Positions 28,883 through 39,155 of a stretch of DNA of 64,000 nucleotides are shown here, piece after piece (positions within the stretch are counted from its first letter, which is position 1; every line of letters begins with the position of its first letter). Under the pieces are notes generated by a model, which saw nothing but the letters and a program-made list of their open reading frames with translations, was not told the origin of the DNA and searched no databases. The stretch is from the NCBI RefSeq assembly GCF_004217115.1, contig NZ_SHKN01000001.1, positions 1,553,781 to 1,617,780 of the forward strand, in the 5' to 3' direction. The DNA comes from Ancylomarina subtilis (GTDB lineage Bacteria; Bacteroidota; Bacteroidia; Bacteroidales; Marinifilaceae). The position numbers and the translations under genes were made by a program.

Positions 28883-30013
28883 TTAAACGTTAATCATCAT
28901 TGGCATTAACAACATCAACACGTCTTCATCCGCATTTTCGTTATCGTATGGTAAGAATAAACCTGCACGAGTCGGGTCAGAAAGTGCAACCACAACATTT
29001 GATGAAGAAATATTCTGAAGAATTTCCAAAAGAAATACCGATTTAAATCCAATCTCAAGAGCTTCACCTTCGTACTGACACATCAGTTTTTCACGAGCTG
29101 AAATAGAGAAATCGATATCCTGAGCTGAAACAACCAATTCGTTATTATTTAACTCAAATTTAATCAAGTTACTTGCCGGATTTGAAAATACAGATACTCG
29201 CTTAAGAGTATTGTAAAGCTCAACACGATCAATGGTTAATTTAAACGGGTTATTGGTCGGAATTACCGAACCATAGCTTGGATATTTTCCTTCAACCAAA
29301 CGACAAATCAACTTGTAGTTAGAAAGCGTGAAGAATGCATTTTTATCATCGAACTCAACCAATACTGGATTTTCTTCTTTAGGAAGAATATTACGAAGCA
29401 ATGATGCTGGCTTTTTAGGAAGAATAAATGACGATTCAACTTCTGAACGACCATCAAGACGCTTGTAACGTACCAATTTGTGCGCATCAGAAGCAACAAA
29501 AGTTAGATCATTATTATTCAATTCAATGAAAATACCATTCATTACAGGACGCAGCTCATCATCAGCAGTCGCAAACAAGGTTTTGTTTACACCTTTTAAT
29601 AGAACTTCGCTGGCAACCGTAATATTTACAATGCTATCTTGTTCTTTTTCCGGATTCTTAGGGTAATCATCGCCATTCTGACCAGGAATACTAAACTTAC
29701 CATTCTCGGTACTCAATTTCACAGCTAAAGTCTGAGGATCAACTTCAAAAGTCAATGGCTGCTCAGGAAACTCTTTTAAAGTATCAGTTAAAATCTTTGC
29801 TGGAAGTGCAATTACACCCTCACCTTCAGAAGCATCTAATGGAATCGTTGTAATTAATGTGGTTTCCAAATCAGAAGCAGTAGCTATCAATTCACCATCC
29901 TTCAATTCAAATAAAAAGTTATCGAGAATTGGAAGTGTGTTTTTGTTGCTAATCACACGGCTAATAGCTTGAATGTGTCCTAAAATCTCAGTACTTGATA
30001 CTACAAATTTCAT
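28883..30013 (-). CDS. dnaN: DNA polymerase III beta subunit (sliding clamp)
   Basis: 376 residues, the normal clamp length, with three repeats of the clamp fold. The start MKFVVSSTEILGHIQAISRVISNKNTLP is characteristic. LPILDNFLFEL and the GRSEVESSFILPKK / GKYPSYGSVIP segments mark domains 1 to 3. The end (MLLMPMMINV) matches the usual MLMPM tail that binds partners. It follows gldG at 249 bases and is probably transcribed from its own promoter, with the exonuclease downstream beyond a terminator. Confidence 0.97.
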   Translation of the reverse strand: MKFVVSSTEILGHIQAISRVISNKNTLPILDNFLFELKDGELIATASDLETTLITTIPLDASEGEGVIALPAKILTDTLKEFPEQPLTFEVDPQTLAVKLSTENGKFSIPGQNGDDYPKNPEKEQDSIVNITVASEVLLKGVNKTLFATADDELRPVMNGIFIELNNNDLTFVASDAHKLVRYKRLDGRSEVESSFILPKKPASLLRNILPKEENPVLVEFDDKNAFFTLSNYKLICRLVEGKYPSYGSVIPTNNPFKLTIDRVELYNTLKRVSVFSNPASNLIKFELNNNELVVSAQDIDFSISAREKLMCQYEGEALEIGFKSVFLLEILQNISSSNVVVALSDPTRAGLFLPYDNENADEDVLMLLMPMMINV

Positions 30014-30262
30014 ATGTATATAATTTGTTTTTAAGTTGACTTCTGAAACAACACTTGACTAAACATCCTGTTAATCAGTCAGATTTCATCTGTCAGTGTA
30101 TTTAATAGTTTTCTAACATTGTTTATTTTTGACATCACAAAAAATCGATGTAATGTTAAAAATATCAAGTGGTGAATATACGAATTTTATTTATTCGAAT
30201 CTGCTTTTTTTCCAAGAGTTTGCTTTCAATTTATCCACGAATGATTTTTAGAAATACGCAGC

Positions 30263-31954
30263 TTAATTTCGATATCTTTTTCGGCGGAGATAACGCCAAA
30301 TAATTGCGAAGAACAGAAGTAAAACAAGGGGTAATCCCAAATTTAAAACCTGATAAAAAAGACGATCTTCACGCAATTTGGTTTTATCTAATAGGCGAAG
30401 TTTCACTTCTCTTGATCGAAGATTCATCCAGCCTTCATCATCACATAAATAATCAACACAATTTAAAAGGAAATTTCTATTCCCATAGGTTTTTCGGGAA
30501 TACCGATCGTATCCCAAAGCTTCCATTTGCATATTTCCACCAACCCCTCTCACACGATTTCTGATCATATCACCATCAGAAATAACGATCATCTTACTCT
30601 CAGGACTTTCATCTTTATAGGTTGAACGGTCAATTCCTTCCCAAATTCTGTTTTTAAAAATAGACTGGAACTTCCCTTCAATCAATACTGACATCACTTT
30701 TGAGCCATCAGGAAAATCCTTGGCTTCCATTTTTTGTCCAACAATATCAAGTCGTATAGGAGTTGGCACCTTCTGAAGTCGGGTAAAATTCGAACTCGCT
30801 AATAAAACCGTATGTTTTAAATTGGGATTATTCCCAACCTTATCAATTGAATTTGCAAACTCAACCCGAACCATATTCAATTTGCGTGTGATCGGATGAT
30901 TGGATGGTGGAGCCAAAAGTGGTGAATAATACCAGGGAGCCGGCACATATTTTCCATTCTGCCCTGATGCTGATGACTGAACAGGAATCAGCTGACTCTG
31001 AACATCCATTACCAAATCAGGATTAATGCGAACCCCATATTTAAACAGCTGATCTTCCAGATTCAGAGGTTTATAAAATGCCATAGACATGCCATTAGCT
31101 GAGATACTGTCCATTGAGGCAGCCACTTCGTCAATCAGCCACATCACCTTGCCCCCATTCATGATATACTGATCGAGGGCGTACTTGGCTTTTTTGCTAA
31201 ACTCTTTGCGAGGCTGAGCAACAATCACACAGGCAAATCGCTTGAAATCTTTAGATAACTCGTAAGCAGTTGCTCGACTCACCTTGTAACGTTGTAGAAG
31301 CGATGCTGTAAAATCAGCCACTTCATATTCACCCAATTCACCCTGTCCTGTGAAAAAAGCAATTTCCTTAACCTTGGTTTGATTCAGTAATCTGATGGCC
31401 ATAGAAAGTTCATATTCGATACTTTCTATAGAATGATTCAGATTCTGATCTGCCGATAATCCTGACACAGATTTCAAGAGGTTAACCGGAGTTTCCTTTT
31501 TCCCATCGTGAACAAAAAGCCCGGGAACTATGATTTTTTGTTTCACACTCCCATCGCGACTGGTTTCCTGAATGCTGGTTGGTTTAAGACCTCTCTCGGA
31601 TAATTCGCGTAAAGATTTCTCTTTTAATTTTGGATTCAACTGAGCATTAACATCAATAAAACTGTAAGCAATTTCAACCCCTGTATAAGATTTAAATTCT
31701 TCAATCAAATCAACGGTTGCATTCTTAAGCTTATTAAAACCATGGGGCAAATCGCCATCTAAATAGATCTCAAAATAAACCGGCTTTTTTAAATCGGCCA
31801 ATAGTGCTTTGGTATTATCAGATAGTGTAAAACGTTTCTCTGATGTTAAATCTACACGAAAATGAAAAACTTGTAAAAGTTGATACGCAAGCAGAACAAC
31901 TAAAACTGAAAGAAATAGTTGGAATAAATTCTTCTTTTTGCTTGAAATTTGCAT
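30263..31954 (-). CDS. gldG: Gliding motility ABC transporter substrate-binding-like protein GldG
   Basis: 563 residues from MQISSKKKNLFQLFLS; the frame is open further to 32044 but that part overlaps the gldF stop and does not align with the family. One N-terminal TM (about 10-28) is followed by the FRVDLTSEKRFTLSDNTKALL segment, a large extracytoplasmic ABC_transp_aux domain and a C-terminal TM (LNLGLPLVLLLFFAIIW). GldG, GldF and the ATPase GldA form an ABC complex needed for gliding in Flavobacteriia. Non-gliding Bacteroidota also keep it, so motility is not implied. gldA is not in the window. Confidence 0.92.
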   Translation of the reverse strand: MQISSKKKNLFQLFLSVLVVLLAYQLLQVFHFRVDLTSEKRFTLSDNTKALLADLKKPVYFEIYLDGDLPHGFNKLKNATVDLIEEFKSYTGVEIAYSFIDVNAQLNPKLKEKSLRELSERGLKPTSIQETSRDGSVKQKIIVPGLFVHDGKKETPVNLLKSVSGLSADQNLNHSIESIEYELSMAIRLLNQTKVKEIAFFTGQGELGEYEVADFTASLLQRYKVSRATAYELSKDFKRFACVIVAQPRKEFSKKAKYALDQYIMNGGKVMWLIDEVAASMDSISANGMSMAFYKPLNLEDQLFKYGVRINPDLVMDVQSQLIPVQSSASGQNGKYVPAPWYYSPLLAPPSNHPITRKLNMVRVEFANSIDKVGNNPNLKHTVLLASSNFTRLQKVPTPIRLDIVGQKMEAKDFPDGSKVMSVLIEGKFQSIFKNRIWEGIDRSTYKDESPESKMIVISDGDMIRNRVRGVGGNMQMEALGYDRYSRKTYGNRNFLLNCVDYLCDDEGWMNLRSREVKLRLLDKTKLREDRLFYQVLNLGLPLVLLLFFAIIWRYLRRKRYRN

Positions 31955-32006
31955 AATGCTATATGATTTTATCGATCTTATTTTTTTGAAAAATGTCTGA
32001 TTAAAA

Positions 32007-32738
32007 CTACCATTTTCTACTCTGAAGCACGGTACGTGTTGCAAAAAGAAAACAAAGCGACAAAGAAATAAAATAACTCACATCTCTTGAATCAACAACC
32101 CCTCTTGACAAGGATCGGTAGTGCTCATTAATACCCAAATTAATTACCTCTGTTTGTAAACCTTGAAATAGCATCAAATCAGATAGGTAATCAAATCCCA
32201 TATAAAAACTAAAACACAAAACCAGCGAAAGGAGAAAAGCAATGATTTGATTATCCGTTAAAGAACCTGCAAAAACAGCTAAAGAAACGTATCCTATGGC
32301 CAGAAAAAACAGGCCTAGAAAAGATCCCCAGAATGCCCCAACATCAATACTCCCAACAGGTTCCCCCAAGTAATAAACTGACAAATAATAAATTAAACAG
32401 AAAAGTAACGAAAAGATAACAAGAAGTAAGGCTGCAAAAAATTTCGACAAAACAATCTTGAAATCAGAAATGGGACGAGTGAATAACAGTTCAATGGTAC
32501 CTGATTTTCTTTCATCGGTAAACAAACGCATACACAAAGCCGGAATCAAAAACAGATAAATCCAGGGAGCCATATCAAAAAGGGTGTCCAGATTGGCATA
32601 GCCTCCATCCAAAACATTTGTGTTACCTGGGAATACCCAAATAAACAAACCGGTAGCCAATAAGAAAATACTGATGATTAGATAACCACTTATGGAGCTA
32701 AAAAACGATCGAAATTCCTTTAATAATAGTGTGAACAT
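32007..32738 (-). CDS. gldF: Gliding motility ABC transporter permease GldF
   Basis: 243 residues, ABC-2 type permease with six hydrophobic segments. The cytosolic coupling segment RLFTDERKSGTIELLFTRPISDFKIVLSKFFAA is typical of the family. It ends 52 bases before gldG and is translated together with it. Upstream is lpxB, 112 bases away. Confidence 0.92.
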   Translation of the reverse strand: MFTLLLKEFRSFFSSISGYLIISIFLLATGLFIWVFPGNTNVLDGGYANLDTLFDMAPWIYLFLIPALCMRLFTDERKSGTIELLFTRPISDFKIVLSKFFAALLLVIFSLLFCLIYYLSVYYLGEPVGSIDVGAFWGSFLGLFFLAIGYVSLAVFAGSLTDNQIIAFLLSLVLCFSFYMGFDYLSDLMLFQGLQTEVINLGINEHYRSLSRGVVDSRDVSYFISLSLCFLFATRTVLQSRKW

Positions 32739-32850
32739 GTATGAGTTTTTGGAGTGCGTTACAAATTTGCAAAATAAATTTGAGAATTTATCGCCTACTT
32801 ATGTTTCAATTCACTTAGAGAATAAGCAGCACTCTGTTGACTCAAAAAAA

Positions 32851-33987
32851 CTAAGACTTAATGGCCTGAATGTCCGCATAAATCATCTTAGCAAAACGAG
32901 CAGATGCACCTGCCCCGCCTAGATGCGCATTTAAATCTTCATAATTCTTCAACATATTGGAACGGTATGCCTCATCATACAGAATTAAATCCAGCTCCTT
33001 ACTAATATTCTCAACATTGCAATATTGCTGAATTAACTCCTTCACAATAAACCGATCAACAACCAAATTGACTAGAGAAATATATTTGATATTTAAGAGC
33101 ATTTTCCCTAATCGGTAAGCAATGCTTCCTCCGCTCATTTTATAACACACCACCTGTGGAATACGAAGCAAAGCTGTTTCAAGTGTTGCCGTTCCGGAAG
33201 CAACCAGAGCTGCCTTGGACTGTTGCAATAAATCATAAGTTTGATTGTAAACAAAACTCAACTCATTTCCTTTTGACACCGATGCATAAAATTCCTTTGT
33301 GATTGAGGGTGCAGCAGCAATTACAAACTGATAATCCGGAAATCGATCGACAACCTGAAGCATCACCGGCAGAATACGTTCAATCTCCTGCTTACGACTA
33401 CCGGCTAAAAGAGCAATAATAGGTTTGTTGGACAATTGATTTCGCTCGATAAAATGATCAAAAGTCTCATCCTTATTCGCTCTATTTTCTATTGCATCGA
33501 GTAATGGATTTCCGCCAAAACTCACTTCATAGTTATGCTTTTTATAGAACTCAGTTTCAAAAGGAAAAATCGTAAACATACGATCGACATGAGCTTTTAT
33601 CTTTTTCACTCGTGACTCTTTCCAAGCCCAAATTTTAGGTGAAATATAATAGTGGACACGAATGCCATGTTTCTTAGCAAAAGCAGCCATTCGCAAATTA
33701 AACCCAGGATAATCTACCAGAATTAAAACATCGGGTGTAAAATTCAAAAGGTCTGTTTCGCAAAGCCTAAAATTGGCGCGAATGGTTTTCAGATTCTTCA
33801 AAACCGTTACGAACCCCATAAATGCCGTTTCGCGGTAATGCTTTACCATTTCTCCCCCTTGAGCCTGCATCAAATCGCCACCCCAAAAACGAAACTGCGC
33901 TTGAGCATCTTCATTCTTGAGTTCTTTCATTAGGTTTGAGGCGTGAAGATCACCAGAGGCTTCACCTGTTATGATGTAATATTTCAT
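32851..33987 (-). CDS. lpxB: Lipid-A-disaccharide synthase
   Basis: 378 residues, glycosyltransferase family 19. It joins UDP-2,3-diacylglucosamine and lipid X to form the lipid A disaccharide. Signature segments: MKYYIITGEASGDLHASNLM at the start, VLILVDYPGFNLRMA, HYYISPKIWAWKESRVKKI and ALLAGSRKQEIERILPVM, ending in SGTATLETALLRIPQVVCY. The outer membrane therefore contains lipid A. It is part of the surE, hypothetical, lpxB, gldFG run on the minus strand. Confidence 0.96.
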   Translation of the reverse strand: MKYYIITGEASGDLHASNLMKELKNEDAQAQFRFWGGDLMQAQGGEMVKHYRETAFMGFVTVLKNLKTIRANFRLCETDLLNFTPDVLILVDYPGFNLRMAAFAKKHGIRVHYYISPKIWAWKESRVKKIKAHVDRMFTIFPFETEFYKKHNYEVSFGGNPLLDAIENRANKDETFDHFIERNQLSNKPIIALLAGSRKQEIERILPVMLQVVDRFPDYQFVIAAAPSITKEFYASVSKGNELSFVYNQTYDLLQQSKAALVASGTATLETALLRIPQVVCYKMSGGSIAYRLGKMLLNIKYISLVNLVVDRFIVKELIQQYCNVENISKELDLILYDEAYRSNMLKNYEDLNAHLGGAGASARFAKMIYADIQAIKS

Positions 33988-34061
33988 GGTTTATAGAAAC
34001 AAGGTTAAAGGATAGAATAAAATCCGAATGAGCTAATCAAAATAAAAATATCTCGACATTA

Positions 34062-34358
34062 TTACGCCCCAACAAAAAACAGAATCACAAATGTATAAAT
34101 AATGGTCGCTAAAAGAACGCCTCTTGCTGCTTTCAACCAATCTAGTTTTATAAATAAAAAGAAACTAACCACATTACTAAAATATACCGATACGGTTATC
34201 ATCTTAACATATATTTGCAAATACTGAACGCCGTCAACAAACTGATGAATCGATATTTCATGACTGGCTTTCAACCAATAAGCAATAAAAATCGTCAAAA
34301 CAGGAACTATTAAACCAATCAAGGTTCCAACGTAGGAATTATTAATCAAGGACTTCAT
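34062..34358 (-). CDS. Small membrane protein between surE and lpxB
   Basis: 98 residues with three hydrophobic segments (about 10-28, 50-70, 78-96). It overlaps the end of surE by 17 bases, so it is co-translated with it. I do not recognise a domain. The same arrangement surE, small membrane protein, lpxB occurs, as I recall, in related Bacteroidota, which suggests an envelope role. Confidence 0.7.
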   Translation of the reverse strand: MKSLINNSYVGTLIGLIVPVLTIFIAYWLKASHEISIHQFVDGVQYLQIYVKMITVSVYFSNVVSFFLFIKLDWLKAARGVLLATIIYTFVILFFVGA

Positions 34359-35124
34359 AATCCCAGGTTTTTAAGTTTTCTAAAACATGATGCGCTGTCA
34401 TATCAATTTGAGTAGGTACCACAGAAGCATAACCATTTCTAATCGCACTTTCATCCGTATCTTCAGCATGAGGCTCGGCATTTTTAAAATGCCCTGTCAA
34501 CCAATAATAATCTCCTCCAAAAGGATCGGTCCGATGGTCGAACTCCTCTTTCCACATGCCATCAGCCTGACGACACACGCGAACCCCCTTGATATCCCCT
34601 TCCGGAAAATTCACATTTAAACAAATACTTTTTGGCAAGCCATTTTTCACAACATTTTCGAATATCTTACGACCGTATTTCACACATTGTGAGAAATCAA
34701 CCTTACTGGCAAAGCTATCTAAAGAAAATCCAACAGAAGGAATACCAGCCAAACAGCCCTCTATCGTTGCACCCATTGTTCCCGAGTACAACACACTTAC
34801 AGAGGTATTCGCACCATGATTAATTCCCGAAACAACAAAGTCGGGTTGACGCGGTACAATCTTGTTTAAGGCCAATTTGACACAATCAACAGGTGTGCCC
34901 TTGCATGAAAACACCTTCAAGTCTTCCTCATCTCTAATCTTACGAATGCGAATTGGGACTTCGACAGTTATTGAATTCGATTTACCCGAGTTAGCACGAT
35001 TGGGCGCTACAATATATATTTCACCTAAACCTTTAACCATTTCATATAGAGCCTTAATGCCTCGGGCATTCACCCCATCATCGTTGGTTACCAGTATCAG
35101 TGGCTTGTTGTTTGTATTAGTCAT
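34342..35124 (-). CDS. surE: 5'/3'-nucleotidase SurE
   Basis: 260 residues (start MTNTNNKP; three residues further upstream are possible). A metal-dependent nucleoside-monophosphate phosphatase. The metal site is VTNDDGVNARGI (Asp-Asp) and APNRANSGKSNS (Ser, Asn), with VSGINHGANTSVSVLYSGTMGAT as the second signature. Length is normal. It heads the run that continues through lpxB and gldFG. Confidence 0.95.
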   Translation of the reverse strand: MTNTNNKPLILVTNDDGVNARGIKALYEMVKGLGEIYIVAPNRANSGKSNSITVEVPIRIRKIRDEEDLKVFSCKGTPVDCVKLALNKIVPRQPDFVVSGINHGANTSVSVLYSGTMGATIEGCLAGIPSVGFSLDSFASKVDFSQCVKYGRKIFENVVKNGLPKSICLNVNFPEGDIKGVRVCRQADGMWKEEFDHRTDPFGGDYYWLTGHFKNAEPHAEDTDESAIRNGYASVVPTQIDMTAHHVLENLKTWDYEVLD

Positions 35125-35340
35125 TTCAATCAATTTTGTAAGACAGACAAAGATATCGAATTATGCTAGAAGATAGAAGAAATGCATATTAAAAATTCCC
35201 CTTGTTGTTTGCCTTAAAATTCCTACTTTTGTAAGCTTGAAAATAGATGATTACTAAGCTTATCTTACCTTAACAAAGACAAGCTAACTTAGTCTGTATT
35301 TTCCAAATCAATGAAATTATCAGTATAAAACCCTCATATA

Positions 35341-37791
35341 ATGAAGATATCGTACAAATGGCTGAAGGACTACATCGATGTAGATTTGACGCTTGCTGAA
35401 ATGGATGACATTTTAACTCAAATTGGTCTTGAAGTTGGTGGTATTGAAAATATCCAATCAATCAAAGGCGGCCTTGAAGGCTTAGTTATTGGTGAAGTAA
35501 AAACTTGTGTACCACATCCGGGTTCCGATCATTTGAGTATCACAACTGTTGATGTTAACTCAGGAGAGTTGCTACCTATCGTATGTGGTGCTTCAAACGT
35601 AGCTGCCGGACAAAAAGTGGTCGTAGCCACAGTAGGAACCGTTCTGTACGATGGTGACGAGAGTTTTAAAATCAAGAAATCGAAGCTTAGAGGCGAGCCT
35701 TCAATGGGTATGATTTGTGCTGAAGATGAAATTGGTTTAGGTCAAGGTCACGATGGTATTATGGTATTGCCTGAAAATGCTGTTGTAGGAATGCCAGCCA
35801 AAGAATATTTTAATATTGAAGACGATACTTGCATTGAAATTGATTTAACACCTAACCGTATTGACGGTGCAGGTCATATTGGTGTAGCGCGCGACTTGGC
35901 GGCTTACCTAAAACAACAAAAAGATATCGACTATAAAATTCCATCAGTAGAGGATTTTAAAGTTGACAATACCAATACGCCAATTGAGGTGATTGTTGAG
36001 AACGAAAAGGCTTGTCCACGTTACTCAGGTGTTTGTATCAGTGGTGTTCAGGTTGCTGAATCGCCAGAATGGTTGCAAAACCGACTGAAAGCTATCGGCT
36101 TGAAACCAATCAACAACGTTGTGGATATCACCAACTATGTGTTATTCGAAACTGCTCAACCACTTCATGCTTTTGATTATGCAAAAGTTAAAGGTGGCAA
36201 AGTGATTGTTAAAACCTTACCTGCTGAAACCAAGTTTACAACTTTAGACGAAGTAGAACGTGAACTTCACGAGAATGACCTAATGATTTGTAACGCTGAA
36301 GCACCAATGTGTATTGCAGGTGTATTTGGTGGCATGGATTCAGGTGTAAGTTCAACGACAACTGATATTTTCCTTGAATCTGCATATTTCGATTCAGTAT
36401 ATGTTCGTAAAACAGCGCGTCGTCAAGGTTTAAATACCGACGCATCTTTCCGTTTCGAGCGTGGAACTGATCCTAACAACACAATTTATGCATTGAAGAG
36501 AGCCGCTTTATTAATTCAAGAAATTGCGGGCGGAAGCATTTCATCAAATGTTATTGATCTTTATCCAAACCCTATTGAAGACTTTAAGGTTGAAGCTAAC
36601 ATTTCAAGAATTGAAGGTTTAATTGGAAAGAAAATCGGAAAAGAAACCATCATCAATATTCTTGAAGCTTTAGAAATTAAAGTTGACAAAATTGATGGTG
36701 ATCAGATGAGCCTATTGGTTCCTCCTTACCGTGTTGATGTGACACGTGAGGCTGATATCGTTGAAGAAGTGTTACGTATTTATGGTTTCAATAATGTTGA
36801 AACACCTAATAAGGTTAATGCTTCATTAAGTTTTGCTCCAAAACCTGACGAGCATAAACTTAAGAATATGCTTGCTGATATGCTTAGCTACGGCGGTTTC
36901 AACGAGATTATGAATAACTCTCTTTCAAAGGCTAGCTATTACGAAGGTCTGGAGAGCATTCAGGAGAATCATACCGTACGTATCAAAAACCCATTGAGTT
37001 CGGATCTTAACGCCATGCGTCAAAGTCTACTGTTTGGTGGTTTAGAGGCTATTGCTTACAACATCAACCGTAAAAATGCTGATCTTAAGTTGTACGAGTT
37101 TGGTAAGTCATACCATCATATCGTAAACGAGGAGAATGAGAATCCAGTAAACAATTACTTTGAGAACCAGCACTTATCACTATTTATGTGCGGTGCTAAA
37201 AACTCGACAAACTGGAATCTTAAGGAAGAGCCTACATCTTTCTTCCATTTGAAAGCTTACACTGAGAATCTTCTTAAGCGTTTAGGTTTCAATATCGAGA
37301 AGCTTAGAATTAACGAAACGGAGAGCGATATCTTTACCGAAGGTTTAACTTACGGTGTTAAGAAAAAGGTATTGGTTGAAATGGGTATGGTTAGTGGCAA
37401 ATTGCTGAAGAATTTTGGTATTGACACTCCAGTTTATTATGCAGATTTCAAATGGGAGACTCTATTGGCTGAAGCTACAAAAAACAAGGTGAACTACGAA
37501 CCAATAGCTAAATACCCGGCGGTAAAACGTGATTTGGCTCTATTGATTGACAAAAGCATCAGCTTTGCAGAAATCAAAACCATTGCTTTCAACTGTGAGA
37601 AGAATTTACTAAAATCAGTTTCTCTATTCGATATTTACGAAGGTGAAAAATTGGGTGCTGATAAGAAATCATACGCTGTAAGTTTCATTATTCAGGATAC
37701 TGAAAAAACATTAACTGACAAGCAGATTGATAAAATCATGCAAAAACTAATCAAAAGCTACGAAAAGCAATTGAATGCTCAGTTGAGATAA
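35341..37791 (+). CDS. pheT: Phenylalanine-tRNA ligase beta subunit
   Basis: 816 residues, the usual bacterial size. Domain order: EMAP-type tRNA-binding domain (about 42-150), B3/B4 editing domain (about 215-390), B5 domain (about 410-480), catalytic-like core (about 490-700) and FDX-ACB anticodon-binding domain at the end (YPAVKRDLALLIDKSISFAE). Typical starts MKISYKWLKDYIDVD and SMGMICAEDEIGLG are seen. pheS is not adjacent. It ends at a strong terminator. Confidence 0.97.
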   Translation: MKISYKWLKDYIDVDLTLAEMDDILTQIGLEVGGIENIQSIKGGLEGLVIGEVKTCVPHPGSDHLSITTVDVNSGELLPIVCGASNVAAGQKVVVATVGTVLYDGDESFKIKKSKLRGEPSMGMICAEDEIGLGQGHDGIMVLPENAVVGMPAKEYFNIEDDTCIEIDLTPNRIDGAGHIGVARDLAAYLKQQKDIDYKIPSVEDFKVDNTNTPIEVIVENEKACPRYSGVCISGVQVAESPEWLQNRLKAIGLKPINNVVDITNYVLFETAQPLHAFDYAKVKGGKVIVKTLPAETKFTTLDEVERELHENDLMICNAEAPMCIAGVFGGMDSGVSSTTTDIFLESAYFDSVYVRKTARRQGLNTDASFRFERGTDPNNTIYALKRAALLIQEIAGGSISSNVIDLYPNPIEDFKVEANISRIEGLIGKKIGKETIINILEALEIKVDKIDGDQMSLLVPPYRVDVTREADIVEEVLRIYGFNNVETPNKVNASLSFAPKPDEHKLKNMLADMLSYGGFNEIMNNSLSKASYYEGLESIQENHTVRIKNPLSSDLNAMRQSLLFGGLEAIAYNINRKNADLKLYEFGKSYHHIVNEENENPVNNYFENQHLSLFMCGAKNSTNWNLKEEPTSFFHLKAYTENLLKRLGFNIEKLRINETESDIFTEGLTYGVKKKVLVEMGMVSGKLLKNFGIDTPVYYADFKWETLLAEATKNKVNYEPIAKYPAVKRDLALLIDKSISFAEIKTIAFNCEKNLLKSVSLFDIYEGEKLGADKKSYAVSFIIQDTEKTLTDKQIDKIMQKLIKSYEKQLNAQLR

Positions 37792-37810
37792 ACTGATTAG
37801 ATATATATTT

Positions 37811-37844
37811 AAAGCCGGTTTCATAATGAAATCGGCTTTTTTTT
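37811..37844 (+). terminator. Terminator of pheT
   Basis: AAAGCCGGTTTCAT pairs with ATGAAATCGGCTTT (13 of 14 positions) and is followed by a run of T. Confidence 0.85.
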
Positions 37845-38004
37845 GCAAGATATTTAACGAGTCTCACATTTAAACTGATACGATTCTCCTATAAATACAA
37901 CACCATTTTTACAGGAAAAAATAACCTTGAAGCCCATTGGGCTCTGTTGCTAATAATCAAAATTTGCTTTACATTCGGAAAATCTAAAGCATCATATATA
38001 CTCT

Positions 38005-39102
38005 ATGAATATTCAGCACTTAATTATTTTTTGCGTTGCCCAAATCATTGGTCTTATTATAATTCTGCTTCGAAAAAAATTCAGGACTTTGCCAAACCTA
38101 TTGCTAAAGCTTGTTTTTGCCAGTATCATTACGCACTATATTTATTACTACTTTTTTTACGAAGGGCTAATCACACCTTCATCAATTCTGGCCTATATAA
38201 TTATTCCTTTTTCAACAATTGCCCCACCACTCGTATATTATTATGCCATGTCGGTGATGTATGGGAAGATTAATTTTACAAAAATTAGCCTTTTGCATCT
38301 AGTTCCCATACTACTTAATACTGCCATCTTTGTCTTATTTATTCAATCAACATCTCATAAAGAGACTTTAATCTTTTTAGCTAAGAGTATTACCATAAGT
38401 CTTTATTTTATATACCCCATTCTTATAATAAAGATGATTGGCAATTTTTATAATATCAAAGGCATTACCCTAAGCGTCTTTAAATACAACAAGAAAAAAA
38501 CAACATTAATCAGGTTATTGTGGTCAATGATGCTGCTTCATTTTTTCATTTTAGTACTCAAAAACAACCTCCCTTTATTCATTGATGGCACACAGCAAAC
38601 AATGGATATCATCAACCTCTGCTTTCTCATGCTTTTAGGATATGCACTAAGTTATGTCATCATTAGTGAACCCAAAACCATACATCTGGCAAATGAAAAA
38701 ATAGGCTTAGGTGGTTTTAAAAAGTATGATAAGTCGAAACTAACACGCGAAATGGCTGAAGAAAATGCTAGAAATTTGAATCGGATCATGGAAAATGAAA
38801 AACCCTATTTGGATACCGAGTTCAACCTTTCAGACTGTTCCAAACTTTGTAATTTACCAACACATACTATTTCTGAAACCCTTAATGGGTTAATGAATCA
38901 GACTTTCAACGATTACATCAACAATTACCGAGTTGAAGAATTCAAAAAAATAGCACTACAAAAGGAATATAAAAACTACACCATATTGGCATTAGCTTTC
39001 GAAGCTGGTTTTAAATCAAAAGCGACCTTCAATGCTTCCTTTAAAAAATTCACAGGCAAAACACCTTCCGAATACATTAAGAGTTCTGTTAATAAGCAAT
39101 AA
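38005..39102 (+). CDS. AraC-family regulator with N-terminal membrane domain
   Basis: 365 residues. The N-terminal two thirds (about 1-225) have seven or so hydrophobic helices (LIIFCVAQIIGLIIIL, LAYIIIPFSTIAPPLVYYY and others). The C-terminal third is an AraC-type double helix-turn-helix: FNDYINNYRVEEFK, then the second HTH YTILALAFEAGFKSKATFNASFKKFTGKTPSEY. It is therefore a membrane-embedded transcription factor that could sense a lipophilic signal or membrane state. It lies 254 bases upstream of rdhA on the same strand. That position suggests control of the dehalogenase genes, but this is inference. Confidence 0.85.
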   Translation: MNIQHLIIFCVAQIIGLIIILLRKKFRTLPNLLLKLVFASIITHYIYYYFFYEGLITPSSILAYIIIPFSTIAPPLVYYYAMSVMYGKINFTKISLLHLVPILLNTAIFVLFIQSTSHKETLIFLAKSITISLYFIYPILIIKMIGNFYNIKGITLSVFKYNKKKTTLIRLLWSMMLLHFFILVLKNNLPLFIDGTQQTMDIINLCFLMLLGYALSYVIISEPKTIHLANEKIGLGGFKKYDKSKLTREMAEENARNLNRIMENEKPYLDTEFNLSDCSKLCNLPTHTISETLNGLMNQTFNDYINNYRVEEFKKIALQKEYKNYTILALAFEAGFKSKATFNASFKKFTGKTPSEYIKSSVNKQ

Positions 39103-39140
39103 TTATTTCAACTCTCCAATTTCCCCAGAGCTTTGTTCAC

Positions 39141-39155
39141 AATGAATAATTCATT
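39141..39155. repeat. Small palindrome upstream of rdhA, possible operator
   Basis: AATGAAT-A-ATTCATT, perfect 7-bp arms, 201 bases before the rdhA start. Chance palindromes of this size occur in AT-rich DNA, so this is weak. Confidence 0.3.

Noticed and set aside
30014-30262. Possible replication-origin boxes between dnaN and gldG
   Set aside because: No repeated DnaA-box-like motif was seen, and dnaN here is not next to dnaA.
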